A DNA stretch of 64,000 bases from positions 171,135-235,134 of the forward strand of contig CAJUMX010000003.1 of NCBI GenBank assembly GCA_910587705.1, written 5' to 3'. A model generated the notes under the pieces. It was not told the origin of the DNA, ran no database searches, and was given only the letters and a program-made list of their open reading frames with translations. A program made the translations under genes and the position numbers. Positions 41,981 through 49,391 of this stretch are shown here, in pieces; the first letter of the stretch is position 1, and each line of letters opens with the position of its first letter. This stretch comes from an uncultured Oscillibacter sp. (GTDB lineage Bacteria; Bacillota; Clostridia; Oscillospirales; Oscillospiraceae).

Positions 41981-43282
41981 ATGGATAACGTGATCTTGAA
42001 ATCCTTATCCGCCGAAAATTTCGCTTCGTTTGCCGAACGAATCGAGTTTTCAACGGAGACTGATTCGGGTAAAAAGGAGCACCTTGAAAATACATTCACA
42101 GTAGAGGATATGCGTTTCAACAAGGTTTCTTTTCTTTACGGAGCAAACGGATCAGGAAAAACCTTTTTTTGCAAGATTCTGAGAGAAATTCAGCGGATTT
42201 TGGCTCTGTCCCCTCTAATTACAGCAACCAATAGCGCTCAGTTCCTTGCAACACCGCAGATTAAAGGCATAGATGCCCCTGTAAAGCCTTTTGCCTTTGA
42301 TACGCAGTATCAAGACAAGCCAACAACGCTTGGAATTGACATTGTTTTAGACGGAGTAAGTTACCATTATGAGTTCTCGTTTCAAGGAAAAACAGTTGTA
42401 CGAGAAATTCTAACAAAAAAATTCCGTCGGACGGAGAAACTTATAGAACGCACATCTCCTTCCTTTAAAGATATTTTGCTTCGTTCTGATTTGAAAGGGT
42501 TTGAACCAACAAAGCAAACAGTAAAACCAGAAGCTCTTTGCCTTCCTGTTGCGGCAATGCTGAATAATCCTTTGGCTGCCCGACTGAATGCTGTGATTTG
42601 TGGGATTCAAGTAGTTAGTATGGCAGCAGGACGTTTAAACCCAATTAATCCCAAAAAGACTTTTACCGAAGAACGCATAGCAAAATACATACAAATTATC
42701 CAAAAAGCTGACCCCACAATTCGAAATATCAGCGTATCAACGTCAGAAGAGGAAATCGCACGGCAAAAAATTGATACGGATGATTTTGAGAACAGAGAAA
42801 TCATTGCAAAGAAAATGACTGTGAGTATTGATACCAAACATGCCGTTTACAGCAATGGTGAGGAACAAGATAGTCAAGTCCCAATTACTTTTTTCGCAGA
42901 AGAATCATTAGGAACAGTGAAATTGTTTACGGCTCTCCCGTATCTCTATGATGTCTTGGAAATGGGTGGTGTCCTTATCATCGACGAGTTAGAGAATGGG
43001 TTACATCTTTCACTTGCAAAGGAAATCATTAGTCTATTTAGTAGCGAAGAGAGTAACCCTAACCACGCCCAGCTTATATGCACTTCACATCAACCATTGC
43101 TGTTAGACGGAGATTTTCGACGCGATCAAGTGTGGGTAGCGACCAAAGATTCTGTTGGAAAAAGCTCGTTACATAGATTGAGTGAATTACAGACACCACG
43201 AGCCAAAGTAAACCTTACAGCACAAATTTTGAGAGGAGCTTTTGGGTGTAATCCCCGACTGTTCTTTGACAATAACACATAA
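41981..43282 (+). CDS. AAA15/AAA21-type ATPase, AbiLii/RloA-like
   Basis: The 433-residue protein has an ABC/SMC-like ATPase head: Walker A in FLYGANGSGKTFFCKIL (about residue 50), an internal helical insertion, the signature AEESLGTVKLFTALP, Walker B in GGVLIIDELENGLH and the H-loop CTSHQPLLLD. Such proteins occur in abortive-infection and OLD-like defence pairs. No RloB, TOPRIM or HNH partner is fused, and the next genes are a small zinc ribbon and a DUF2188 protein. AAAGGAG lies before the ATG. It may act alone or with an unrecognised partner. Confidence 0.82.
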   Translation: MDNVILKSLSAENFASFAERIEFSTETDSGKKEHLENTFTVEDMRFNKVSFLYGANGSGKTFFCKILREIQRILALSPLITATNSAQFLATPQIKGIDAPVKPFAFDTQYQDKPTTLGIDIVLDGVSYHYEFSFQGKTVVREILTKKFRRTEKLIERTSPSFKDILLRSDLKGFEPTKQTVKPEALCLPVAAMLNNPLAARLNAVICGIQVVSMAAGRLNPINPKKTFTEERIAKYIQIIQKADPTIRNISVSTSEEEIARQKIDTDDFENREIIAKKMTVSIDTKHAVYSNGEEQDSQVPITFFAEESLGTVKLFTALPYLYDVLEMGGVLIIDELENGLHLSLAKEIISLFSSEESNPNHAQLICTSHQPLLLDGDFRRDQVWVATKDSVGKSSLHRLSELQTPRAKVNLTAQILRGAFGCNPRLFFDNNT

Positions 43283-43497
43283 TAAGAAAAAGGAAAGACA
43301 CCGAGCGGCAACTCGGTGTCCTGCGGGATGACAGAAGCACGGGACGTTGTACTTTGTCATAGATGCTTTTATATTGTACCACGCTTGATTCTCGATTGCA
43401 ATATGAAATCTGTGTCCAGAAAGGAAAAAATAAACGCAGACTTTTTCCGAAAAATGTGATGACATATAACATCATATTTTAAAGGAGCGTAAAGACA

Positions 43498-43605
43498 ATG
43501 ACAATCAAATACAAATATTACATTTGCCGTTGCGGCAAGAAAATCATTCCTGTGACCAATCCATCGAGATGCCCCCACTGTGGGCGTGTTACCCGGCTGA
43601 AATGA
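43498..43605 (+). CDS. Small zinc-ribbon peptide
   Basis: The 35-residue peptide MTIKYKYYICRCGKKI... contains CRCGK and CPHCGR, two Cys pairs that can bind one zinc. AAAGGAG lies 11 bases before the ATG. It precedes the DUF2188 gene by 10 bases. Function unknown. Confidence 0.65.
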   Translation: MTIKYKYYICRCGKKIIPVTNPSRCPHCGRVTRLK

Positions 43606-43615
43606 GGTATGTGTT

Positions 43616-43840
43616 ATGGGGAAGAATCAACATGTAACTCCACACCCCGGCGGCGGCTGGCGAGTCAAGGGAGCTGGAAATTCGCGTGCGACTGTGCGTA
43701 CTCCAACGCAGAAAGCCGCAATTGATGTTGCACGTCAAATTTCGCAGCATCAAGGGTCTGAATTAGTGATCCATCGCCCAAACGGTCAAATCAGAGATAA
43801 GGACTCGCATGGGAAAGACCCGTTCCCGCCGAAGGGATAA
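43616..43840 (+). CDS. DUF2188 domain protein
   Basis: The 74-residue protein contains the DUF2188 pattern: HVTPHPGGGWRVKGAGNSRA, TQKAAIDVARQIS and ELVIHRPNGQIRDKDSHG. These small proteins are common in mobile DNA and of unknown role. GAGG lies before the ATG and the zinc-ribbon gene ends 10 bases upstream, so both form a small operon. No terminator with a good U-tract is clear, but AACGGTGATAAAGCG-type inverted sequence occurs at about 43855-43890. Confidence 0.8.
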   Translation: MGKNQHVTPHPGGGWRVKGAGNSRATVRTPTQKAAIDVARQISQHQGSELVIHRPNGQIRDKDSHGKDPFPPKG

Positions 43841-43910
43841 CTTAACCGTAATAGCCAGCGGTGATAAGGCATTAACGCTTTATCACCGCTGTTCCTATAC
43901 TCGTACTCTT

Positions 43911-44093
43911 TTACATCTTGTAGGATTTACTTTTCTGTGCTTCCTGCCACTCCGCAAACTCCCGTTGGCCCTGTTCGCTGTCATAGTATTTCCATATCTC
44001 CGGGACGAGGAACCGGGCAAAGGTTTCTATAATAGCTTGTGGAAGTTCAATTTCATGGGCCGCTTTATCGGATTGATTTTTCGGCAAAGACAT
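43911..44093 (-). CDS. Small hypothetical protein of a conjugative element
   Basis: The 60-residue protein MSLPKNQSDKAAHEIELPQA... is soluble with the end WQEAQKSKSYKM. Similar small frames are frequent near Tn916-like conjugation genes. AAAGGGG lies just before the ATG at 44093. It is the last of a minus-strand cluster with the HTH and sigma-like genes. Confidence 0.6.
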   Translation of the reverse strand: MSLPKNQSDKAAHEIELPQAIIETFARFLVPEIWKYYDSEQGQREFAEWQEAQKSKSYKM

Positions 44094-44178
44094 TTCCCCT
44101 TTCCAAAACACAGGGCAAGACCCGTTGGCGGGAGAAACAGGGAAAGGGTAAGCTGTTCCTCACCGCCGAGGTCGGTTA

Positions 44179-44415
44179 TCAGTTCACGCCGAGAATGGCG
44201 CGGATGAGTTTGTTTTCCAGACGGCTTTTCATGTACTCGTCCAGACAGGCGTGGGGACAGCCGCTTTCGTCGTAGACCGTCCGGGTACAGAGCTTGTTTA
44301 TGTAGCCCTCGTAATACCGCAAGACCTGCTCCACAGCGTCAGCATCCCCGGCCTGGGCCGCATCGCTCACCGCCAGCGGCAACAGCTCACGGCCCTTGTA
44401 GTTCCGGCGCTTCAT
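44179..44415 (-). CDS. Tn916 Orf8-like helix-turn-helix protein
   Basis: The 78-residue protein MKRRNYKGRELLPLAVSDAA... ends LDEYMKSRLENKLIRAIL, as in the small helix-turn-helix-domain proteins next to the sigma-like regulator in Tn916-type conjugative transposons. It follows the sigma-like gene after 4 bases. The element's conjugation machinery is not present here, so this is a remnant of its regulatory tail. Confidence 0.75.
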   Translation of the reverse strand: MKRRNYKGRELLPLAVSDAAQAGDADAVEQVLRYYEGYINKLCTRTVYDESGCPHACLDEYMKSRLENKLIRAILGVN

Positions 44416-44419
44416 GGCG

Positions 44420-44845
44420 CTAACCTCCTTTCCTCGCTGTCAGTTTCGTTCGCAGGACATTCAGCGATTTTGTTCTGCGCCGCTGGACGGCACTCCGGGA
44501 CAGCCCCAGGGCCTCACCGATCTCTCTGTCCGTCAAGTCCAGCACCAGGCGCAAAATCAAAATGCTTTGCTCCTGCTCCGGCAGAGCGGCAAAGGCGTCG
44601 ACCACTTGTTGGCTTCTGATCGGCAGGTCGTAGCCGCAGTACGAGAACACATAGCTGTCACTGGGGTAATCGTCCACCGAGCACAGCTTGTCCATCGCCG
44701 CTTGGGGCAGACGCTCCAGCGATGTTTCCCGGCTGGCCCGCCGCTTCATTTCCCGGATGTAGTCGATTGCCTCATGCTTCAACACGGTCTTGCAAAAGGC
44801 GTCAAACCTGCACCGTTCGCCATAGTCGCGGGGGTTGGTTTCCAT
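44420..44845 (-). CDS. Sigma-70-like regulator of a Tn916-type element (Orf7-like)
   Basis: The 141-residue protein contains sigma region 4: FAALPEQEQSILILRLVLDL and EIGEALGLSRSAVQRRRTKSL. N-terminal residues resemble a reduced region 2 (RFDAFCKTVLKHEAIDYIREM). The ATG at 44845 has GGGGGTGAG upstream; the frame is open further upstream without signals. In Tn916 the homologous protein helps to control excision and transfer. Here int, xis and transfer genes are missing. Confidence 0.82.
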   Translation of the reverse strand: METNPRDYGERCRFDAFCKTVLKHEAIDYIREMKRRASRETSLERLPQAAMDKLCSVDDYPSDSYVFSYCGYDLPIRSQQVVDAFAALPEQEQSILILRLVLDLTDREIGEALGLSRSAVQRRRTKSLNVLRTKLTARKGG

Positions 44846-44994
44846 CTTCTCACCCCCTTTCGTTTGGGGATGGTGGTGGTACTTTCCCTTTCCGCTAACA
44901 GAGCGTTCAGCGGCACAGGTTTTGCGCGCAAAACCGCTTTCCGCAGAGAAAAAAGTGAAGAAAAATTTTCGGGCCGCAGAAAACGACAAAAATT

Positions 44995-45021
44995 GCCTGG
45001 CAGGTCACAGACCTGCCAGGC
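44995..45021. promoter_or_regulatory. Perfect 12-base inverted repeat upstream of the sigma-like gene
   Basis: GCCTGGCAGGTC and GACCTGCCAGGC are separated by ACA. It may be a hairpin in the leader or an operator. A second GC-rich hairpin with TTTTTTT tail lies at about 45085-45115. Confidence 0.5.
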
Positions 45022-45301
45022 GGTTTGCACTGTATAGTTTGCTATATCTGCATCGTATAGTATAACCTCGTGCCCGCAATTCTCCCGGGCGGGGGCCGGG
45101 CTTTTTTTGATAAGTCAAGGATTGTCAAATTGCGTCGAATAGTGGTGTGCTTCATGGCGGTGCCTCCTAAATTTACCGCATATACCGCCACGGCGCAAAA
45201 GGAGCGGCGGCTCTGATTTTCTCAAAGCCGCCGCTTCTTATTTGACTTAGCCACGACTTTTCAAATGCAAAGCCGATAACCATAGGGAAACTTCCCGTAT
45301 G

Positions 45302-45499
45302 TTATCGGCTCTGCGTCTGTGCGTCTGGCTCTATGATTGACGTATTCAATTCTCGAACACTGATTAACATTTCCTGCTTGCACTTGGGACAATACAGCGG
45401 AAACCTTTCAAGCACCGTATCTTCGTATACTTTTATTCGGGTCTTTCCGCCACAGGCAGGACAGCATATCCAGTGAGAGCAGTTTTGTGTTGTGTTCAT
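45302..45499 (-). CDS. Cysteine-rich KTR-domain protein
   Basis: The 65-residue protein has ICCPACGGKTRIKVYEDT and YCPKCKQE, the two CxxC pairs and KTR motif of the cysteine-rich KTR family often found at ends of conjugative transposons and next to resistance genes. It follows the MATE gene on the same strand by 25 bases. Function unknown; presumably zinc-binding. Confidence 0.8.
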   Translation of the reverse strand: MNTTQNCSHWICCPACGGKTRIKVYEDTVLERFPLYCPKCKQEMLISVRELNTSIIEPDAQTQSR

Positions 45500-45523
45500 T
45501 AGCACCGCCTTGCTTGTACGTAG

Positions 45524-46900
45524 TCAATGTTCCTGGGGTGTTGTAGAAATGCGCTTTTCTACTATCCGCAGTTCTCTGTGAAGCCGAACCGCCATGGCTG
45601 CTGTGACAACAGCCGAAATGACATCTGCAATCGGCTGTGCGTAGAGAACACCGCTCAATCCCAAAACCGACGGAAGTATCAAAATGACAGGGACAAAGCA
45701 AATTCCTTGGCGGCAGGCGCCGAGGATACAGCCCTCTGCGGCCTTCCCCATCACAAGGAACAGGAAAGAGTATACAGTGTAAAAGCCAAAGAGGACAAAA
45801 GAAAGTCCATTTGCCCGTAGGGCAATAGAACCAACACGAACCATCTCCGCATCTTCCTTTGTGAACAGGGACACTATTTGCGTAGAAAATATGGCAGCAA
45901 CGAGGCCAAAAATTACACAAAAGATGGTAGACCAAAGGACAGCGGTTTTAATTGCCTCCCGCAACCGGTCAAACTTTTTCGCTCCATAGCTAAATCCGGC
46001 GATAGGCTGAAATCCTTTCAGAAAACCAAAAACAATCAGTGTCCCCATTGACATGATTTTTGTAACCGGCCCCATAGCGGCCAGGGCAGAGCCTCCATAT
46101 TCTTTTGCCGCACTGTTTATCATGCCAATGGAAAGGCTGGTCAGAAGTTGGAATATCAGCGTAGGAATACCAATTTTCAAGATTTCGGACATAATCTCTC
46201 TTGCAAAACAGCACTCCTTGATGCTGAAATTGAACACGCTCTTTTTCCGAAGAATGTAGCACAAATAGACCAATGTGGAAATGATTTGGGAAATTGCCGT
46301 TGCAATCGCCGCGCCAGCTACGCCGAGGTTCAGCGCATAGATGAAAACGGGGTCTAAGATTACATTCAGTACTGCGCCAGCCATCAGCGCACACATAGCC
46401 GTTCTCGCTGCGCCTTCACTGGAAACGATGTTGTTCATAGTGACATTAAACACGTTGAAAATAGAGAACACGATATAGATGCGGGTATAGGTGATTGCAT
46501 AGGGCATAACGCTTTCGATTGCTCCGGCCTGTTTCAAAATCGGCTCCAGGAAGATGACCGAGAATAAGATCACGATTGCCCCAATCGAAACGCCGCTGTA
46601 TATGGCTGTACTCGCTACCCTGTTCGCCGTGTCTTTATCGCCACGGCCTAACAGCCTGGAAAGATAGGCAGCAGCGCCGTTCCCAAACAGCAGGCCCAGC
46701 CCTACGACAATCTGCCCCAGGGGGAAGGCCACTGTAACAGCCCCCATCTGATCGGTTCCCAGCCCGCCCACAAAGTAGGTGTCTACCAGGTTGTAAAGCG
46801 CGTTAATGAGCATACCAATCATTGTAGGGATGCCCAGCGCAAGGAGAGCTTTGGGAATGGGCACACTCCCCAAAAGCGCCATTTTTTTGTTTCCTTCCAT
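45524..46900 (-). CDS. MATE-family multidrug efflux transporter
   Basis: The 458-residue protein has twelve predicted membrane helices in two halves. The N-terminal half starts PIPKALLALGIPTMIGMLINALYNLVDTYFVG, split here only for description, and the second half contains IGIPTLIFQLLTSL and GFQPIAGFSYGAK, all typical of MATE exporters of the NorM/MepA type. AAAGGAG lies before the ATG. It is divergent from a PadR regulator with operator-like palindromes between, so expression is probably induced by drug ligands of PadR. Confidence 0.92.
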   Translation of the reverse strand: MEGNKKMALLGSVPIPKALLALGIPTMIGMLINALYNLVDTYFVGGLGTDQMGAVTVAFPLGQIVVGLGLLFGNGAAAYLSRLLGRGDKDTANRVASTAIYSGVSIGAIVILFSVIFLEPILKQAGAIESVMPYAITYTRIYIVFSIFNVFNVTMNNIVSSEGAARTAMCALMAGAVLNVILDPVFIYALNLGVAGAAIATAISQIISTLVYLCYILRKKSVFNFSIKECCFAREIMSEILKIGIPTLIFQLLTSLSIGMINSAAKEYGGSALAAMGPVTKIMSMGTLIVFGFLKGFQPIAGFSYGAKKFDRLREAIKTAVLWSTIFCVIFGLVAAIFSTQIVSLFTKEDAEMVRVGSIALRANGLSFVLFGFYTVYSFLFLVMGKAAEGCILGACRQGICFVPVILILPSVLGLSGVLYAQPIADVISAVVTAAMAVRLHRELRIVEKRISTTPQEH

Positions 46901-46938
46901 ATGGTACTCCTTTCTCTTGACAGCCGGTGTAATGTGAA

Positions 46939-46993
46939 GTAGTATATTTTATAGTAGCCGTCAGCCAACACATACTACTATAAATTATAGTAG
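46939..46993. promoter_or_regulatory. PadR operator region between MATE and padR genes
   Basis: CTACTATAAATTATAGTAG (46975-46993) is a perfect palindrome with a central A. A related AGTAGTATATTTTATAGTAG lies at 46938-46957. Both sit in the divergent promoter region and resemble each other, as expected for a dimeric repressor with two sites. Confidence 0.7.
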
Positions 46994-47020
46994 TTGTCAA
47001 GTGCGAAAGGGGAAATCTTT

Positions 47021-47548
47021 ATGGCAACGATAGATTTGATTGTCCTTGGAATGCTCAAAAAGCAATCGTTGAGTGCCTACGACATTCAAAAGCTGGTGGA
47101 ATACCGCAACATTTCAAAATGGGTAAAAATCAGCACACCTTCCATCTATAAAAAGGTCATTCAGTTAGAAGAAAAAGGTCTGCTCCAGAGTGTCCCTGTG
47201 CGGGAGAATAATATGCCGGAAAAGGCAGTTTACTCGCTGACAGACAGCGGTGAACAGGAATTTGAACGGCTCATGGGAGAGCTTTCCGCCCAGCCTATCC
47301 GTATGTTTCTGGACTTTAATGCTGTGATTGTAAATCTGGACAGTGTTCCTTTGGAAATGCAAAAAACTTGCGTTGCCAATATCGAAAAAAATGTGCGGGA
47401 ATTGAAAATGTATCTGGAAGAAAACCTCCGTGAAAAGGGAAATATGCCAGATGTTCCCGAAATCGGTATGGCAGTTTTGCGTCAGCAGTTGGTTTTAGCC
47501 GAAATGATTGAAACTTGGATTTCAACTTTGAAATCAGAATTTTTTTGA
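47021..47548 (+). CDS. PadR-family transcriptional regulator
   Basis: The 175-residue protein has the PadR winged helix (LIVLGMLKKQSLSAYDIQKLVE, STPSIYKKVIQLEEKGLLQ, AVYSLTDSGEQEF) and a C-terminal dimerising helix region as in the Vir_act_alpha_C type. The ATG at 47021 has AAAGGGG upstream. It probably represses the divergent MATE gene and itself through the palindromes at 46939-46993. Confidence 0.9.
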   Translation: MATIDLIVLGMLKKQSLSAYDIQKLVEYRNISKWVKISTPSIYKKVIQLEEKGLLQSVPVRENNMPEKAVYSLTDSGEQEFERLMGELSAQPIRMFLDFNAVIVNLDSVPLEMQKTCVANIEKNVRELKMYLEENLREKGNMPDVPEIGMAVLRQQLVLAEMIETWISTLKSEFF

Positions 47549-48013
47549 GGCATTTTTTAGAAAGAGGAACGTGGAAACGCTATCGTAGCAAGCATAGGGA
47601 GTGTGGCCACACTCCCGAAAAACGTCCCCTTTTTGCTTGTTGGGATAGTCCCAAACCCTTATGCCGAGCGGAGGCGATATTGGCGGAGATATGGCAGACA
47701 CAGCGGCATACACTGACAGTCCAACGAAGAAAAGGCCGCCTTGATAATGTGTCAGTCAAGAGTGGGGCAAAAATCGGGGTCAGGCGTAGAAAAAGTAACT
47801 CCCGGAGGTATTGAAAACACAGGCCTTTTTCGTGGGTATCGGAAAGGGGCAAGGTGTTTATATCTGTTCCTCCGAAAATGGGGGCAACTCTTTCTACATA
47901 GCCCCGCTATCCGACACTTTGGCTGACATCCCTAAATCAGCCCGCCAGCCTACGCATTTAGGGCCTATCCAGTGGCCTGTTTTCAGGACGTTCAAAAGAC
48001 GGTCGCACAGGGA

Positions 48014-48220
48014 GTAATACGATTTGTCCCGCACCCTCAAAAATGGGTTTCAAACTGCGTAGAAATGGGCGAGAAACCCCTGCCGCCAAGATAGGGCTGA
48101 TATGTAACGTTTTAGAGGCAAAATGGCCCTGATATTTCAAGGCTTTCCGGCTATGGTCGATAGGGGGGCAATACGATTTGACCTGCACCCGCCAAAACGG
48201 GCTTCTAACGGCGTACAGAA
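48014..48220 (+). repeat. Two imperfect direct repeats with the AATACGATTTG core
   Basis: The units start at 48016 and 48170. Each has AATACGATTTG, then (A/T)CC(T/C)GCACCC, then a short inverted repeat and a further related AACTGCGTA/AACGGCGTA part. The arrangement is suggestive of nic-like sites of oriT, but this is inference. Confidence 0.5.
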
Positions 48221-48301
48221 GGACACAAAAAGCCAGGGCGGGAAGCCGACACTCCGGCGCTCCTGTCCTGGCTTCTGATGGACTGTGAAATTGTGCTGTC
48301 A

Positions 48302-48379
48302 CACAAGAGGGCCGCAGGCCCTCTTGTGACACCCGCAGAAACCGTACACCCGCTTCGCGTCTGTACGGTTTCTGCGGGT
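48302..48379. repeat. Two tandem perfect hairpins
   Basis: CACAAGAGGGCC/GGCCCTCTTGTG at 48302-48328 and ACCCGCAGAAACCGTACA/TGTACGGTTTCTGCGGGT at 48331-48379 (18-base arms). They sit at the broken 3' end of the DUF6017-like pseudogene. Confidence 0.75.
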
Positions 48380-48941
48380 CAGATAATGTTCACGATAACC
48401 CCCGCTGCTATTTGACCTCTCGCTTTTCGTTTCCGTTCCATTCCCTTCCGGCGGCTTTGCCGCTTGTCCTCCAAGGGAGGGGGTAGGGGAAAGGATAGGA
48501 AAGGAATGGGTAATTGATAAGTCTTTACTTGATTTTTCTTTATTTACTTATATCTTTATTTTATTGCATCGGATTTACCTACATAGGATTTTCCAACATC
48601 GGTTTTCCCGACGCAGGTTATTCCAATGTCGGTAAAGCTGACGGCGCTTGCGGCTGTTCGTAGATGGTGTACTCCGCTCCCCGCAGCCGTCCACGGCTGT
48701 CCCGTTCCCTTGTCCGCACGATATACTCGGCTCGCTCCAGCTCGTGGACGGCCTGACGGATGGCATCAAGCTGTTCTCGGTTGATGTAGGCCAGTCCTTG
48801 CAGGGTGTAGTCCCACTTTTCCGGGAGACTGAGCATCTGCGACAGCAGGCCCTTGGCCTTTAGGGACAACTCCCGGTTTCGCAGGTGGTGGTTGGACATG
48901 ACGGTGTAATCTGTAGTTTTCTTGACATGAAATACTGTCAT
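48380..48941 (-). pseudogene. Broken helix-turn-helix replisome-organiser-like gene (DUF6017 type)
   Basis: The first 107 codons from the ATG at 48941 are intact: MTVFHVKKTTDYTVMSNHHL and the winged helix NRELSLKAKGLLSQMLSLPEKWDYT as in DUF6017-type proteins of clostridial elements. The frame then enters the usual PTLEN-type repeat linker and meets TAA, later TAG. The continuation NKEKSSKDLSITHSF is readable only after a frame change, and homology ends at the hairpins near 48379. The N-terminal DNA-binding part may still be made (stop at 48618). It was probably the replication gene of the element. Confidence 0.7.
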
Positions 48942-49034
48942 AGTATTCACATTTCCTTTCTTTGTGATTCATAATATGGATTGACAATAGCCTCACTTTC
49001 TGCTACAATAACAGTACGACAGGAGGTGAGCAAA

Positions 49035-49391
49035 TTGAGCGATATAGGCGCAAGAATGAGAACGCTCCGAGAGGGTATCGGGTTGTCCCAAGCAAAATTT
49101 GGTAAGATTGCGGGCATCCCCCAGGCCACTATTAACCGATACGAAACGGGCTACTCCGCCGCTCCAATCAAGGTGCTGATCTGGTATGCGGATTACTTTG
49201 ACGTGTCTTTAGATTATATCTGCTACCGCACCGACAAACCGCAGGGCAGGCTGTACGAGTACAAGCCAAAAATTTTGGAAGAAGATAAGGACATGAGGCG
49301 GTTTGTGGAGATGTGCTTTGACCCTGCCTCACCCATGAATGACCGCTTGAAAAAGGCCATCGTTGAAATGTTGGAGGGGGTGAAAGAGTGA
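49035..49391 (+). CDS. XRE-family helix-turn-helix regulator
   Basis: The 118-residue protein has an HTH_3 domain: IGARMRTLREGIGLSQAKFG, IPQATINRYETG. The TTG at 49035 is chosen because AGGAGG lies 8 bases upstream and no ATG is available. It overlaps the recombinase gene start (GTGA), so the two are coupled. It probably controls expression of the recombinase. Confidence 0.85.
   Translation: MSDIGARMRTLREGIGLSQAKFGKIAGIPQATINRYETGYSAAPIKVLIWYADYFDVSLDYICYRTDKPQGRLYEYKPKILEEDKDMRRFVEMCFDPASPMNDRLKKAIVEMLEGVKE

Larger units (their letters stand above)
47549..48380. other. Gene-poor stretch with many inverted and direct repeats, possible oriT/oriV
   Basis: No convincing gene lies here. The stretch holds a perfect 20-base palindrome (GGGAGTGTGGCCACACTCCC, 47597-47616), CCCTAAAT/ATTTAGGG arms near 47930-47962, two imperfect copies of an AATACGATTTG module 154 bases apart, and two tandem hairpins at 48302-48379. 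Such density is typical of a transfer or replication origin of a mobilisable element. No relaxase gene is in the window. Confidence 0.5.

Noticed and set aside
47549..48330. Several short frames in the origin-like stretch
   Set aside because: They overlap inverted repeats, lack ribosome sites and show no known motif.
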